This document shows, in pieces, positions 18,001 to 27,400 of a DNA stretch of 64,000 bases (position 1 is the first letter of the stretch; each line of letters opens with the position of its first letter). A program made the position numbers and the translations under genes. The stretch spans positions 422,623 through 486,622 of the forward strand of contig NW_004624844.1 of assembly GCF_000247695.1 (NCBI RefSeq), in the 5' to 3' direction. The notes under the pieces are model-generated. The model was not told the origin of the DNA. It worked only from the letters and a program-made list of their open reading frames with translations, and made no database searches. The DNA comes from Heterocephalus glaber (lineage: Eukaryota; Chordata; Mammalia; Rodentia; Bathyergidae).

Positions 18001-21000
18001 CTACCTGGGCTTGCATCACTAATCTCTCTCAATTGAATTTGAGGCAGTGACTCTTGCTCTTGCTGGAAAGAACAGGTGAAGGAATCACTGCTCTTACTGA
18101 CTAAACCAACAGCCTCCAGAAAGTCCTGGCATTTCCACAAAATATTTGGAAGTAATATAATTCATCTTTACGTTTATTGGAGACACCTCAAATTGAATAT
18201 GAACTAACTTCTTCAAGTCAAACTACTATATTCCTGCAGCCAAATGTCATCATAGAAAATTAACCATGAATTATATACTAAATATTTCAAATAGGTGGAG
18301 TTAGCAGGGGCCTAGACACAGTGAGGAGGCAAAGATTCTTTCTGTAGAGCCTTCATATAGCAATAGGGACCTAATTGAGGATGTATGGCAAAACTTGCCT
18401 GTTGGGCTGTCCATCCTCCTCCTTAAAAATTTCCTCCTCTATTCTGCAACACTTAATTTTAGTAGATTTAGAAAAATTAACACATGTACATGATTGAATA
18501 TTCAAATAGTACAAAATATTACAGTGAGAAGAAATCGTCTCATCCTCAGCCCTCAGGCCTCCTTCTCAACGCTTAATGTCCTCAGATAACTTCATGGCCT
18601 CCCTGATACAGGCTGTGTAGATACCTGCATATGTGACATTCACCCCTGCTGTGCAATCTCTTTTAGGATAGCGAGTGGTATTTATTTTATGCCCAGTGCC
18701 TAGAACAGAGTATGGCACAGATATTCATTGAATATGTATTGCAGGAATATAGTCTATCCCACTTTATTTTAACACATTAGTATGGATAGCTCCACTTCAT
18801 TCTTTTTACTGGCTAAGGAGTAATATAATTACTAGTAATGTAATTTAAGTAATTTCCTACTGATGGATACTCAGGTAGCTTCTAGTCTTTTGCTAACAAA
18901 CAACAAAACATCTTGAATGAATGCTCTTTTACAGATACCATTGTGCACATTCCTGGAAATGGAATTGGTCAGAGATGTATGTAGTTTTTCTTTTGATAGA
19001 TGGTTTTAGAAAGGGGAATGATTCACATTCTCAGCAATAAAGCAAGAGATAGCTAGTTTTCCCGTGTCCCTGACAACTTTCATATTGGTTAATCTGACAG
19101 GTGAAAAACGATGTCTTATTCCCATTTTCATTTCCCTTTCCCTTTCTTTAATTACGAATAAAATTGTTCCCATAGATTTAAAGGCTAGCTGTATTTTTTA
19201 AAATAGTGTACCCCCCCCCTTTTTTTTTAATAAATGTGGCCCATTTCTAGGGCTAGGTCATTTTTATTATTGGTTAACATGTTCCTTCCGGCTTGTACCA
19301 CCGGTGGGTCAGAGCCACCTGGCGGTGAGACATACGAATTACAGCCTCATTGTGAACGTGTTAATAAATTTTCATTCCTATGTATTGCAAACATTTTTCC
19401 CATTTGTCTGCTTTACTCAGATTTGTGAATCTTCTTGCTCTAGAATTTTTTTTTTTTAGTACCAGGAATGGAACTCGGGTTCTTGCGCTTTGTAGGCAGG
19501 CAGCGGAACCACTGAGGTAAATCCCCAGCCCCTAGAATTTTTTTAAAAGCAAGATACTGAAAGAAAAAGTTCATTCCTTCCATGTTTCAAGGCATGTATT
19601 GTACAGTGACTGACATTTTATATCTCAGATGGTCCTTTTACAATGTTCTACTACTGTCCCTTTACTCTAAAATCATGTTCCAGTTTCTTGAATTTTATTA
19701 ATTTTGATTCTTCTTACCAAAGACCTGTGCTCTAAACATTTATGTAATAATATAATGTAGACATATAATTATACTAAAAACAGAAATGTCCAAGGTAGAG
19801 CCTATAAAATATACACAATCATTATGAGTGTTGCAGCTGTGTAAAGAACTCTGCTCAGAGACCTATGTTCCAGAGTTGTCTCATTTTCTTCATAAGTAAA
19901 CAGAAAGGACTGGACTGAACTCGATACACCTAGTTTGTCGGACCCTATGGCTCTGTGATTATTTCCTATATGATTTTTAATTTTTGTTTGCTTTTTATTT
20001 TTAATCATTGTAAAATATAACATAAGGTTCACCCCCTTAACTATTTAAGTTTACTCTTTAGTAGCGTAAAGTGCCATCCTATGGCTGTGCAAACAATCTC
20101 TGGAACTCATCTTGCAAAACGGAAACTGTACTCTCTGAGTAACACCTGTCTTCTGCCCTTTCCCTCTGGTAATCACCCTTCCACCTACATAGTAGCATAA
20201 GTCAGAATTTTTCTCTTTTGTAAGGCTGAATAATAATCTATCATCTGCTTCATTTTGCTTACGAACTCTTCTGTCTTTTGGGTTATTATGAATAATGCTA
20301 TTATAAACACTGGTGTACAAACAGCTCTGAGACTCTGTTTTCAATTCTCATCTACACACAGAAGTTTATGATTTATTTTTTATATATAACTAAAAAGAGA
20401 AATTTTAAACACCTTACCATAACCTTCCTTTCCATATGCAAACGAAGGAGGTATGATCACTTTTCTCTTTTCTCCAGGGCACATATGCATCATAGCAATG
20501 TCTAGGCCCTTTATGACTTGTCCAACACCAAGAACAAACCATTTGGGGTGGCCTTCATTTTGTGTCCGGCTATAATAAAAAACGCTCAGATAAGCTGATT
20601 TCAAGAAACGAAACTTTAAAACACTGTGGAGTAATTTAAAATTGGAGTCTCTTTTCCCATATCAGCCCTCTTTCTGAACCCCATGTTTAGCTCAAACTAC
20701 AACTGGCAAAAAAAAAAAGTATGATTTGCCCAAAGCTAGTCATTAGGGGACATCTCATTTTTTTTAAAAAAAATTGTCACTGTTAGAAAAACCATTCAAC
20801 AAGTTAACTTTTTAAATTGGTCTCCAGCCTCTAACTGGCTGCATGCCTTGTATAAATAACTCATATAACGTCTCTGTATTTGTTTTTTGAAAAATGACGA
20901 GGAAGGTTTAGTTCAGAAAAGTCATTTTAATGGTAATTTAAAATCACATTTTTCTTATTATATGTCTCGATTTTCTTCTAAATGAGAAAAGCTTACTTTT

Positions 21001-21733
21001 CCCAGTCCTCTATAGGGGAAGAACAGACAGGAAAGGGAATTCTATCTAGAAGTAATAAACTGTCCATCAAATCAGCTATGCAGCAGGTGGGATGAGAGAG
21101 CACGCGGCCAGCAGCAAACACCTGAAAGGCATTTTTGTAGTGGCTGTAGTTGAAAGATGGGCCTCCAGGTTGAGAGCCAGAACTAAATCTAATTATCCGA
21201 TGTAATAACATCTGTAGAGAGACTCCAACTCTTAGCAAAGGGAAAGCCTGAATATGCTTACAGCAGTCCCTTCAGCTCTAGGGGTCCCAAGGATAGTGGT
21301 GGTCATCGAGGGTGTGTGTGGGTGCTGTGGGGTTTTTTTTCCCCCATTGGGCCAACATTTAAAGATACTCAGTGTCCTAGGGAATTTACTTGCCAAGTAA
21401 TCCCATTTTTCTATGACAAAATGATTGTTGTTAAAAGTAAAACAACCAATTAGGCTTCGCTGGGTGGGTGGAGGCGAGACTTAGTGCGTGACCGGCCTCC
21501 GGGGCCGTTCGTAGCATCTCCTACCTGCAGTAGAATTTCGAGCCATCTTTAGCCAAGTAGCCGTCGTAATGGGCATTGAGCAGGTCTCCCTTCTTGCTGG
21601 TCTTCGAGCAGTTTTCTGGACGATACACAACTTCTATTTTCACTTCTTCTGTGCTCTCCTCTTTCTTTTGTCCCTGAGCAATAAAACAGCCGCACAGGCA
21701 AAAGAAAAGGACTAATCTGTATAAGGAACGCAT
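11905..21733 (-). CDS. FKBP7: FKBP7 (FKBP23), complete coding region in 4 exons
   Basis: An ER-lumen FK506-binding peptidyl-prolyl isomerase with two EF-hands that is reported to bind BiP in a calcium-dependent way (family knowledge). Exons are 21733-21525, 20569-20418, 15409-15276 and 12066-11905. They total 657 nt (218 aa) with all junctions in phase. Residues 1-21 form a signal peptide (MRSLYRLVLFFCLCGCFIAQ). There is an N-glycosylation sequon N41-C-S. The FKBP domain spans about 45-140 (HYDGYLAKDG, VIKGLDIAM, PPSFAYGKEGY). EF-hand loops are D154-E165 (DADNDRRLSKTE) and D198-E209 (DHDGNGFISPKE). The ER-retention signal HDEL is C-terminal. I chose the ATG at 21733 because it aligns with the second in-frame Met of the human protein; no ATG precedes it in this frame, only a GTG at 21754. 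Human is 222 aa, longer by 4 at the N-terminus. Identification is near certain. Confidence 0.96.
12495..12784 (-). mobile_element. B1-dID dimeric SINE plus older SINE fragment, antisense
   Basis: A short fragment ('ggtattggggactgag ... gagcaagtacacctgac') is followed by a full dimer. The ID half is 'gttactggggattgaatcca' and the B1 half 'gttgcacaggctggcctcga' to 'gtgtgggccactacatctgg'. Confidence 0.7.
13190..13384 (-). mobile_element. B1-dID dimeric SINE, antisense
   Basis: An ID half shortened internally ('gagctacatccccagccctt') joins B1 blocks 'gagacagggtcttgctaagt' and 'aggattataggtgtttaaca'. It starts in a (G)10 run at about 13192. Confidence 0.75.
13548..13634 (+). mobile_element. ID-type SINE with 10-bp TSD
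   Basis: Sense copy with 'tttagctcagtg', 'gaaagcgcaaggacccgag' and an A13 tail. Flanks ATGGTATCTG at 13538-13547 and 13635-13644. Confidence 0.87.
13725..13900 (+). repeat. MIR element
   Basis: 'ggtcttaggcaaataattta' then 'tttatgtcatctgtaaagag' and 'gtgagggttag' follow the MIR consensus order. Confidence 0.55.
14595..14845 (+). repeat. MIR element, nearly full length
   Basis: 'ggagccagagtgcccaggtt', 'gccacttatagctatgtgaa', 'ttttccccatctataaggtg', 'gaagattagataag' and 'gggcctggtactgagaaagt' follow the MIR consensus from one end to the other. Confidence 0.75.
15276..15409 (-). CDS. FKBP7: FKBP7 exon 3 (end of FKBP domain, EF-hand 1)
   Basis: 134 nt, residues 121-165 (AEAKIPPDATLIFEIELYAV, then ETFKQIDADNDRRLSKTE). 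EF-hand 1 has D, D, D, S and E at loop positions 1, 3, 5, 9 and 12, so it looks able to bind calcium. Donor GAG|GTAATG. Confidence 0.94.
16545..16640. repeat. Polypyrimidine (CT/CCT-rich) tract
   Basis: Almost uninterrupted C/T on plus ('tccctccttcctttctttct', 'cctcctccatttctcctccc') for about 95 bp. Confidence 0.85.
16641..16828 (-). mobile_element. B1-dID dimeric SINE, antisense
   Basis: ID half 'ggcactagggattgaaccca', then 'aaattttgagacaag', 'caggatgggcttgaacatgt' and 'ggattaaaagcatgcaccat'. Confidence 0.75.
17339..17427 (-). mobile_element. ID-type SINE with imperfect TSD
   Basis: Antisense ID element with T-run tail. The flanks CAATAAATACAACTTTT (from about 17326) and CAATAAACATAACTTTT (from about 17427) match at 15 of 17 bases, so it is an older insertion than most of its relatives here. 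Confidence 0.82.
17582..17676 (+). mobile_element. Young ID-type SINE with perfect 17-bp TSD
   Basis: Sense copy 'ggctggggatttagctcagt', B box 'gagttggatc', then an A-rich tail. Perfect direct repeats GAAGCAGTAATGTTCAG at 17565-17581 and 17677-17693. Confidence 0.93.
17848..17915 (-). mobile_element. Old ID fragment
   Basis: 'ggtgttgaggatgaagtcca', 'ggctttgtatatgataggca' and 'tctatcactgagtta' is a diverged antisense ID-like sequence. Confidence 0.45.
18465..19440 (-). mobile_element. Ancient L1M fragment, antisense
   Basis: The order 'acacatgtacatgattgaat', 'actgatggatactcaggtag', 'ctagtcttttgctaacaaac', 'cctggaaatggaattggtca' and 'aatctgacaggtgaaaaacg' follows the antisense 3' part of mammalian L1M elements. 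Confidence 0.65.
19453..19531 (-). mobile_element. ID-type SINE with 13-bp TSD
   Basis: Antisense copy with 'agtaccaggaatggaactcg' and 'ggaaccactgaggtaaatcc'. Flanked by CTAGAATTTTTTT at 19440-19452 and 19532-19544. Confidence 0.85.
19965..20350 (-). mobile_element. Ancient L1M fragment, antisense
   Basis: 'aaatataacataaggttcac', 'gtgcaaacaatctctggaac', 'ttgcaaaacggaaactgtac', 'aaggctgaataataatctat' and 'attatgaataatgctattat' reproduce the antisense L1M 3'UTR block order. Confidence 0.7.
20418..20569 (-). CDS. FKBP7: FKBP7 exon 2
   Basis: 152 nt, residues 70-120 (SRTQNEGHPKWFVLGVGQVI... to ...SFAYGKEGY) and one base. It carries most of the FKBP active-site region. Acceptor TTATTATAG, donor GTAAGG. 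Confidence 0.95.
20570..21524 (-). other. FKBP7: FKBP7 intron 1
   Basis: A 955-bp intron with no recognised repeat apart from short A/T runs. A CCAAT box is present near 21448. Confidence 0.75.
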
Positions 21734-21910
21734 GGCTCCAGGCGCAGACCCCACTAGATCACTGCGCTCCCCAAGTCATTGAGTCGGTGGCTCCTCGGTG
21801 GCCGAATTTCGACGCGTGGCAGCCGTCCTACGTCACAAAGGGCCGGGGCGTGGCTACACGATGCCCCGCCCCACCGGGGGTGAGCTTCTCGGTGGTGTCG
21901 CAGCCACCGC
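21490..21910. promoter_or_regulatory. FKBP7: FKBP7 CpG-rich promoter region
   Basis: A CpG-rich block covers exon 1 and about 170 bp upstream. Upstream of the ATG on the minus strand lies a TGACGTAG element (plus CTACGTCA, 21832-21839), one base from the UPR element TGACGTGG and also CRE-like, next to GC/GT boxes (GGGGCGTGGC). A short upstream ORF (ATG at 21779-21777, stop TGA 21761-21759) precedes the main start. The transcription start is not known. Confidence 0.65.
21525..21733 (-). CDS. FKBP7: FKBP7 exon 1 (signal peptide, start of FKBP domain)
   Basis: Residues 1-69 and two bases of Ser70, ending ...AKDGSKFYC at donor AG|GTAGGA. Moderate Kozak context (G at -3, C at +4). Confidence 0.95.
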
Positions 21911-22514
21911 TCTGGGGACATCTCTAGTTCTGGGGACTGGGGCTGACTGTCCTCAGTATCTCCGACAGCGCCTCATAGTCGCGCTGCTTTCCTGGCCTAG
22001 TCTGCATGTTATAGCCAGTTTCCTCCGGATTTCTAAAATAAAACAGGCAAAAGATCAAATAAACAGCCTGCGGTGGGATATCCTGGGGTCAGAGAATGTG
22101 GCTGGCCCTCTTGGGCACAAAAAGGCTTCTTTTAAAGCCCCTAGGGTGTCACCGGACAGGGTCAGAGGAGGTTGCTTAAGCGGAGGTGCAGAACCTCTCA
22201 CAGGGCAGGTTTGCTGACTTCTTCACAGAGAAAGTATGTTCGGGACTCATCAGTAAAAGGCGTAAAAAAGGATTTATTAGGTAGAATTTTAAAAGTACAA
22301 CCTCAAAGAAATAGCGTGGGGCCTCTGAGAGGGAGACAGGCACCTGGCGACTTTTAGTTGTGTATATTTATGGGGATTTCGGGGTGTCCTTAAAGTGGGT
22401 TATTTAGGATGTGTATTCTCTTTTCTGTCGGCTTTTAAAACGCAATGATTTACATACATTTGAAGCTGAGATCTGCTGTCTTAATAGCATGCTTCCTGAG
22501 AATGAGGGTTGATT

Positions 22515-22525
22515 GTAGGGGGCGC
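22515..22525 (+). promoter_or_regulatory. CTCF-like core motif
   Basis: GTAGGGGGCGC matches the AGGGGGCGC core of the CTCF motif, while the flanks (GATT upstream) match poorly. It lies between two divergent promoters. Confidence 0.3.
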
Positions 22526-22875
22526 AATTTACAGGTGAAAGGGACCAGGAGACCCGGTTCACAGGCTCCTTAAGGCCCTTAGGACTTTTTCTTGGAAGGG
22601 AAAAAAAGCTTGAATAACTTTTGTGTCTTGAAGCTGCAGGTTTTTAAAAAAGTACGGTTTTAATATTACAATCCTCCTTGTCTCCCATCCTTATTCTTTT
22701 CTCTCCTATTTCAAGGGAACTAGAGGGTTTGGAGAGGGGGATTCTGGAAGGAAAGCATAAAAAGCAGGCTTTGGTCGCTCTCTAGGTGCTTCTGGGGTTT
22801 CTTAGCCCCTTCTCCAGGTCAGAGTCCTGCAGTTAGGGGTTCCAGGCTGCAACAGTCACATACAACCTACACCGA

Positions 22876-22935
22876 CGGGAAACAGCCCGTGTAGGAAACA
22901 CCTACACTACGGGAAACACCTACAGGAAACAGCCC
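22876..22935. repeat. Short clustered repeat, A-B-B-A order
   Basis: GGAAACAGCCC (22878 region), GGAAACACCTACA (22893-22905), GGAAACACCTACA (22912-22924) and GGAAACAGCCC (22925-22935) occur within 60 bp. Confidence 0.7.
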
Positions 22936-24407
22936 CCCTGGATCCCAGGTTCAGGGCCCGGCTCAGGCGACTGGGGACCTGCAGCCGGCTTACGTTTCTG
23001 TGCCCCTCCTCTGGGGAGCACCCTCCTCCTGAGGGCCTGTAATAGTAATAGCGTAATAGTATCAAAGAGAGAGAGACAGACGCTCTTGCCATTTTCTTGA
23101 CAGTGCTATGGATTCGAATTTATCCACATCAAACAAGAAAACAAGAATTGGGGATTTTTTCAGTCTCACAGCTATATTTTGTAGCAGGGATTAGGCCAAA
23201 TTTGTTGGACACAATCCTGTCCTCCCATTATAGTATGAAAACCTTTTAAACATGCAGAAAAGTTGAATTTGACAGTGAACATTCTATAACGACCACCTCG
23301 ATTCTATCATTAATGTTGAGTTGTATTCATCAATCCATCTATGGGTTCACCTTATTTCCAAGTGAATACCCAGATGACCCAAAGCGAAGGCCTGGCAGGG
23401 TCTGGATGAAGTGTTATTGCCTCAGGCAGCTGGAACCGCTTTAGGCCACTGCTTTGACTTTGCAGAATTCCATAAAATCTGAATATCACTGTAAACTATG
23501 TAAGGTGGCAACCATTTCCAAGCAAGAATTTTTTTCATAAAAGCTAGGGGGAAACCCTCTAGCTATTGAACACAATTCTAAAGTGCAGTTCCATGGTTTA
23601 CATTCTAAGTAAAATTGTGGCTCTCCAAGGTTATGTACTGGTGCCATGACAATTCCTGGGCCGAGGGCCGGGCCCCTTCAGTTATACACTGCCGGCCTAG
23701 GAGTTCATTTCTCCGACCCCAAGTGTGAGAAGGATGCAAAGCACGCAGAAGTAGCACGTCTTTTTATTTTCTTTAAAAACAAAACCAAACAAAATCCAAC
23801 TACTGACAGGACCTGAGGCTTGCAGGTAAGAAACGCGGAGAGGCCTAAGTCCCTGCCCAGGGGCTGCGCGCGCGGCGGGGCCCGAAGGCCTCAACCCGGG
23901 GTGTGCGGCCCAGCGAATCCGCGGACAGAGGGGAAGGAGAAGGAGGACGAAGGCAGCCCGGCCTCCTCCTCGCTCGGTTCGGCGCTCCGCGACAGGCAAG
24001 AAGCCGAGCCCGCCCCTCCAGCCCCGCCGCCGGGGAGGGGTTTCCCGCGACGCGCCGGCCCCTTTCATCCAGGAAGTGAAAGCGACGTCGGGGTCAATGG
24101 AAACAAGCGGGGAGCCCGGGGGCGGGAAGGAAGGCGGGCGCCGGGCCGCGGGAGGAAGTGGGATCTGAGGGCGGCTGCGGTCGTTATCTCGCCGCCGCCA
24201 CCGCGCGGGCCAGCTGGGGATGCGTGAGCGCGCGCCTCGCCGCCCCGGGCTCTGAGGGCCGCCACGTCCCCGCGTCGTCGGCGGCGCGCGGGCTGAGGGC
24301 GGCTTCGGGCCGGCGGGGCCGCGGAGGGGGCCGGGCGCGCGGGGAGGGGCGGTCCAGGCCCCGCGCCCACCGTGACCCCTTCCGCGCGCCGGCGCCGGGA
24401 CAGGAGG

Positions 24408-24428
24408 ATGCGCGGCTCTGGGCTCTGA
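24408..24428 (+). other. PLEKHA3: Upstream ORF in PLEKHA3 5' leader
   Basis: ATGCGCGGCTCTGGGCTCTG-A encodes six residues (MRGSGL) and a stop. Its ATG has A at -3. The stop ends at 24428 and the main ATG starts at 24432, so any ribosome translating it terminates beside the real start. Confidence 0.55.
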
Positions 24429-24431
24429 AGC

Positions 24432-24471
24432 ATGGAAGGCGTTCTGTACAAGTGGACCAACTATCTGACAG
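24432..24471 (+). CDS. PLEKHA3: PLEKHA3 exon 1
   Basis: 40 nt: [13 protein letters not shown] and one base of Gly14, first strand of the PH domain. Donor G|GTACGG. It lies inside the CpG island. Confidence 0.95.
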
Positions 24472-27400
24472 GTACGGGGCCCGGGGGCCGCGGAGGCAGC
24501 GTCCCTCGCCCCGCCTGGCCCGCCGTGACCCGTCTATAACCCACCGCCCCCGGTCCCGGGCTTTCATCTCCGGCTCGGTCCCTGTCTCTGAGCTCTGCGG
24601 GGCAGGTGGGCGACTGCCACCTTCCTTCCCGGAGGGTGGGACGTGCGCCCCGCCGCTTCCCTGGCCGGTGATGGTACTTCTGGTCGCCTCCGGAGCAGTT
24701 CGCATTCCCCCGACGTGTGTTGTTGCACCCCTGTCCTCACTCACCCTCCAGAGCCAGCATTTTGTGCATAAATGAGTTGTCGGAGTAATTGGACTGGAAT
24801 AGACTCTTTAAGATCAAGATTTAATTTTAAGAGAGGTTTTTTGTATTCTTTTAATTTTCTTAAGATTTTATTTCACTTCACTTGTTGAGGTTGTCTGAGC
24901 TTAGCGAACACGGTTTTGGAAGCTGGCCCCTAATAATCTCTCAGGGAATGGTTTCCAGTGAGGTATCCTTATGTTTGGGAATTCAGGGGGGAGCACAGTA
25001 ATCGGAGCGAGCAGGTCGGTTTTACCCATGAGGTGGGTTGGAGGAAAGAACGCCAGTTAGGCATTTCTGCGGAAGTGAAGTACCGGACTCGAACAGCCTG
25101 GACTGGCTTATTAAAGGCACGTTAAATCTAACTTGTAGTTCAGTCTTTGCTGGTAACCAACACTAAACGCAAGTGGCCAGTTATCACAGCGTCTTCTCAG
25201 CTTGGTAAGGCCGGGGTGATCAACTATTTTATCTTAGAGATGACTTCGACTCCTGAATTCTATCATCTCACCAAATTAGAGGGAGGAGATTGGTTTTAAA
25301 ATAAAATTGAATAGTAAACAAATTTCTTGTGCAGGTATGATAGGTAAGTATTGACTTGCTGTCTACTTGCTCTGCTGAAAGTATTCCCTTTTAGTAATTA
25401 TATATATAGTACTCTCAACTTTTGTCCGCTTGACCTGGTACACAATTTACACATAAACACTTTCAGCATAAGTAAGTGTAGTTATCCTTGTTTTTTGATT
25501 AGTTAGAACACTACAGTCAGATTTGTAGCCGCAAATGCTTTAATGTTTACAATATACAGTTTTACTTTTTTCAAACTAAAAAGCTGGACAGTTTATTTCT
25601 ATAAATGGCAGTTTTTAACAGGAAACATTTAAAAAGGCAATATTTTTTATTGAGCATTTTCATGTATTGAGCAGTTAATCTGTTTGGCTGAAGTACTGTA
25701 GTGTTAACTGTAAGACAGTGGCATCTGTGCTTCGAGATACAAATGATCACCCCTTTGCAAATATTCATAAGCATGGTGTCCTGGGAAGTCATGCCACAGG
25801 AACTATTTATTAGTAGCCCAGAGCAATTGGCATTTACTGAGATTAGTCATAATTTAAGGTGAAGTTTCACTTGGTGTAGAATTTCTCTTTGGCAGTTCCC
25901 TCATCTGTGGTACTTCTGATTACTTTCTGGTTGAGCTTTTAACCACCCATGTTCTGGGTTCCTGTCTTTGCAGAACATTTTAGTTGACTCTAGTAAGCAA
26001 TGTAGAGCTTGCCGAAATGTAGCTTTTTGCTTGGAAAAATTCCATTTTTAAGATTTAAATTTGGCTTCACAGCATGCTGATTATGAATTTTAGTTTATTT
26101 CAGGTCAGAGGATGAGCAGCTGTTTGTAAGTGATTTAAGGCACTTTCCAGTGTAAGATAGTGTTGTTTGATTTGGTCCTCTCCTCCATACTGGGTCTTGA
26201 ACCCAGGGGCTTCAGGATGGTAAGGGCTGTATCACTGAGCTATGTTCCCAGCCCTTTTTAAATTTTTAATTTTGACACAGGGTCTTGCAGAGTTGCCCAG
26301 GCTGCCTTCAGGCATGTGATCCTTCTGCCTTAGCTTCCCAAGTAGCTGAGATTACAGATGTGCACCACCATGTCCAGTTTATGCTGGTGTTATTTTAGAA
26401 TATTTTATAGAGGGTAAGTTTCAGTAACATTTGATAGTTTAGGATAAAAAGTAATTTTCTTTAAAAAACTTTAGAAAAGGAATAACCTATGAGTCTTTTT
26501 TACAGGTACAATCCTCTTCTGTAAGTGTGTAAATCAATGAGAGATTGTTACATTAAATACTTCAAAAAGTTATATAGAGATAATTAACAGACTCGGTTAG
26601 ATTGCTATAGTCAACCATAATCATTTTTCATATTCCTAAAATTTTGAATGAATTGCTTTGATCAATATTTGTTTTAAAAAGATAATTGAATTGCAGTAAT
26701 AATGTAGGCTTGCAAAGTCATAATTTGTATTATAGGCACTCTGGCTTGGGGTGGAAAATAACATTTTCACCTCACCTTCCTTGTAATTTGTTTGCCAAAG
26801 TGAATTAGTATTTGGACAGATAATGTTTTTATCATTTCTATGTATGTCTGGACAATACGTTCTCATGGATAATATTGCACGTCTGTTGTGGATTACATGC
26901 AGTATCTCACTTTTCTGGTATTCATTTTTTTTTTCAGTCACTTGAGAAATACATTTTTAAGCACTTGTGTGCCAGGCACCATTCTTGTTGCTGGGAATTC
27001 AGTGATAAACAAGATAAAGTTCATGTATCAAAAGAACTTACCCTCTAATTTGGAAGGTCTCATTAAGGAATAAACATAATGAATTTTCCAGGCATCTGAA
27101 AATTGCTTGGTTTGTTTTATTTATTTTAGACATCTATCTTTCTGTCCTGTTTTATGGCATTCTCTTGTCAACAAGGCATAGAAAGTAAAACTTAACCTTT
27201 TTATGATGACTTAACATTGTCATTTCTGTAGTGTCTCAAGTAAAGCCTTTCAGGAGGTTGTGTCTTTGTGTGTATCAAAGCATATGAATGGTTCACCCTT
27301 CTGCCCTGTCTTAGTACTAGCTGGCCCTGGAAAAATGGAGTTAATTAATCATATACTAGGCTTTGGCCAAAGTGACCAGGATTTGAAGACCCTGATAATA

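Larger units (their letters stand above)
15410..20417 (-). other. FKBP7: FKBP7 intron 2
   Basis: A 5-kb intron with a pyrimidine-rich tract and B1-dID near 16.6 kb, ID SINEs at 17339-17427, 17582-17676 and 19453-19531, and two antisense L1M fragments (18465-19440, 19965-20350). About 15420-16540 and 16830-17330 are AT-rich with nothing recognised. Confidence 0.8.
21911..23815. other. FKBP7 / PLEKHA3 divergent intergenic region
   Basis: No coding exon and no SINE recognised. It contains a CTCF-like core at 22515-22525 and a small mirror-ordered repeat at 22876-22935. The remainder appears to be unique sequence. Confidence 0.65.
23816..24760 (+). promoter_or_regulatory. PLEKHA3: PLEKHA3 CpG-island promoter and 5'UTR
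   Basis: Very high CpG density surrounds the first coding exon. Two ETS-type AGGAAGTG sites lie at 24071-24078 and 24153-24160 and a GC box (GGGGCGG) near 24345; no TATA box. Two short upstream ORFs are present (24220-24255, 24408-24428), the second ending three bases before the main ATG. Long frames across this island on both strands are composition artefacts. Confidence 0.8.

Noticed and set aside
21733..21754. FKBP7 start seven codons upstream at 21754
   Set aside because: That codon is GTG. The ATG at 21733 gives the signal peptide expected from the family.
23697..24775. Open frames up to 205 codons on both strands around PLEKHA3 exon 1
   Set aside because: CpG-island artefacts. They are Arg/Pro/Gly/Ala-rich with no domain and are not in frame with PLEKHA3.
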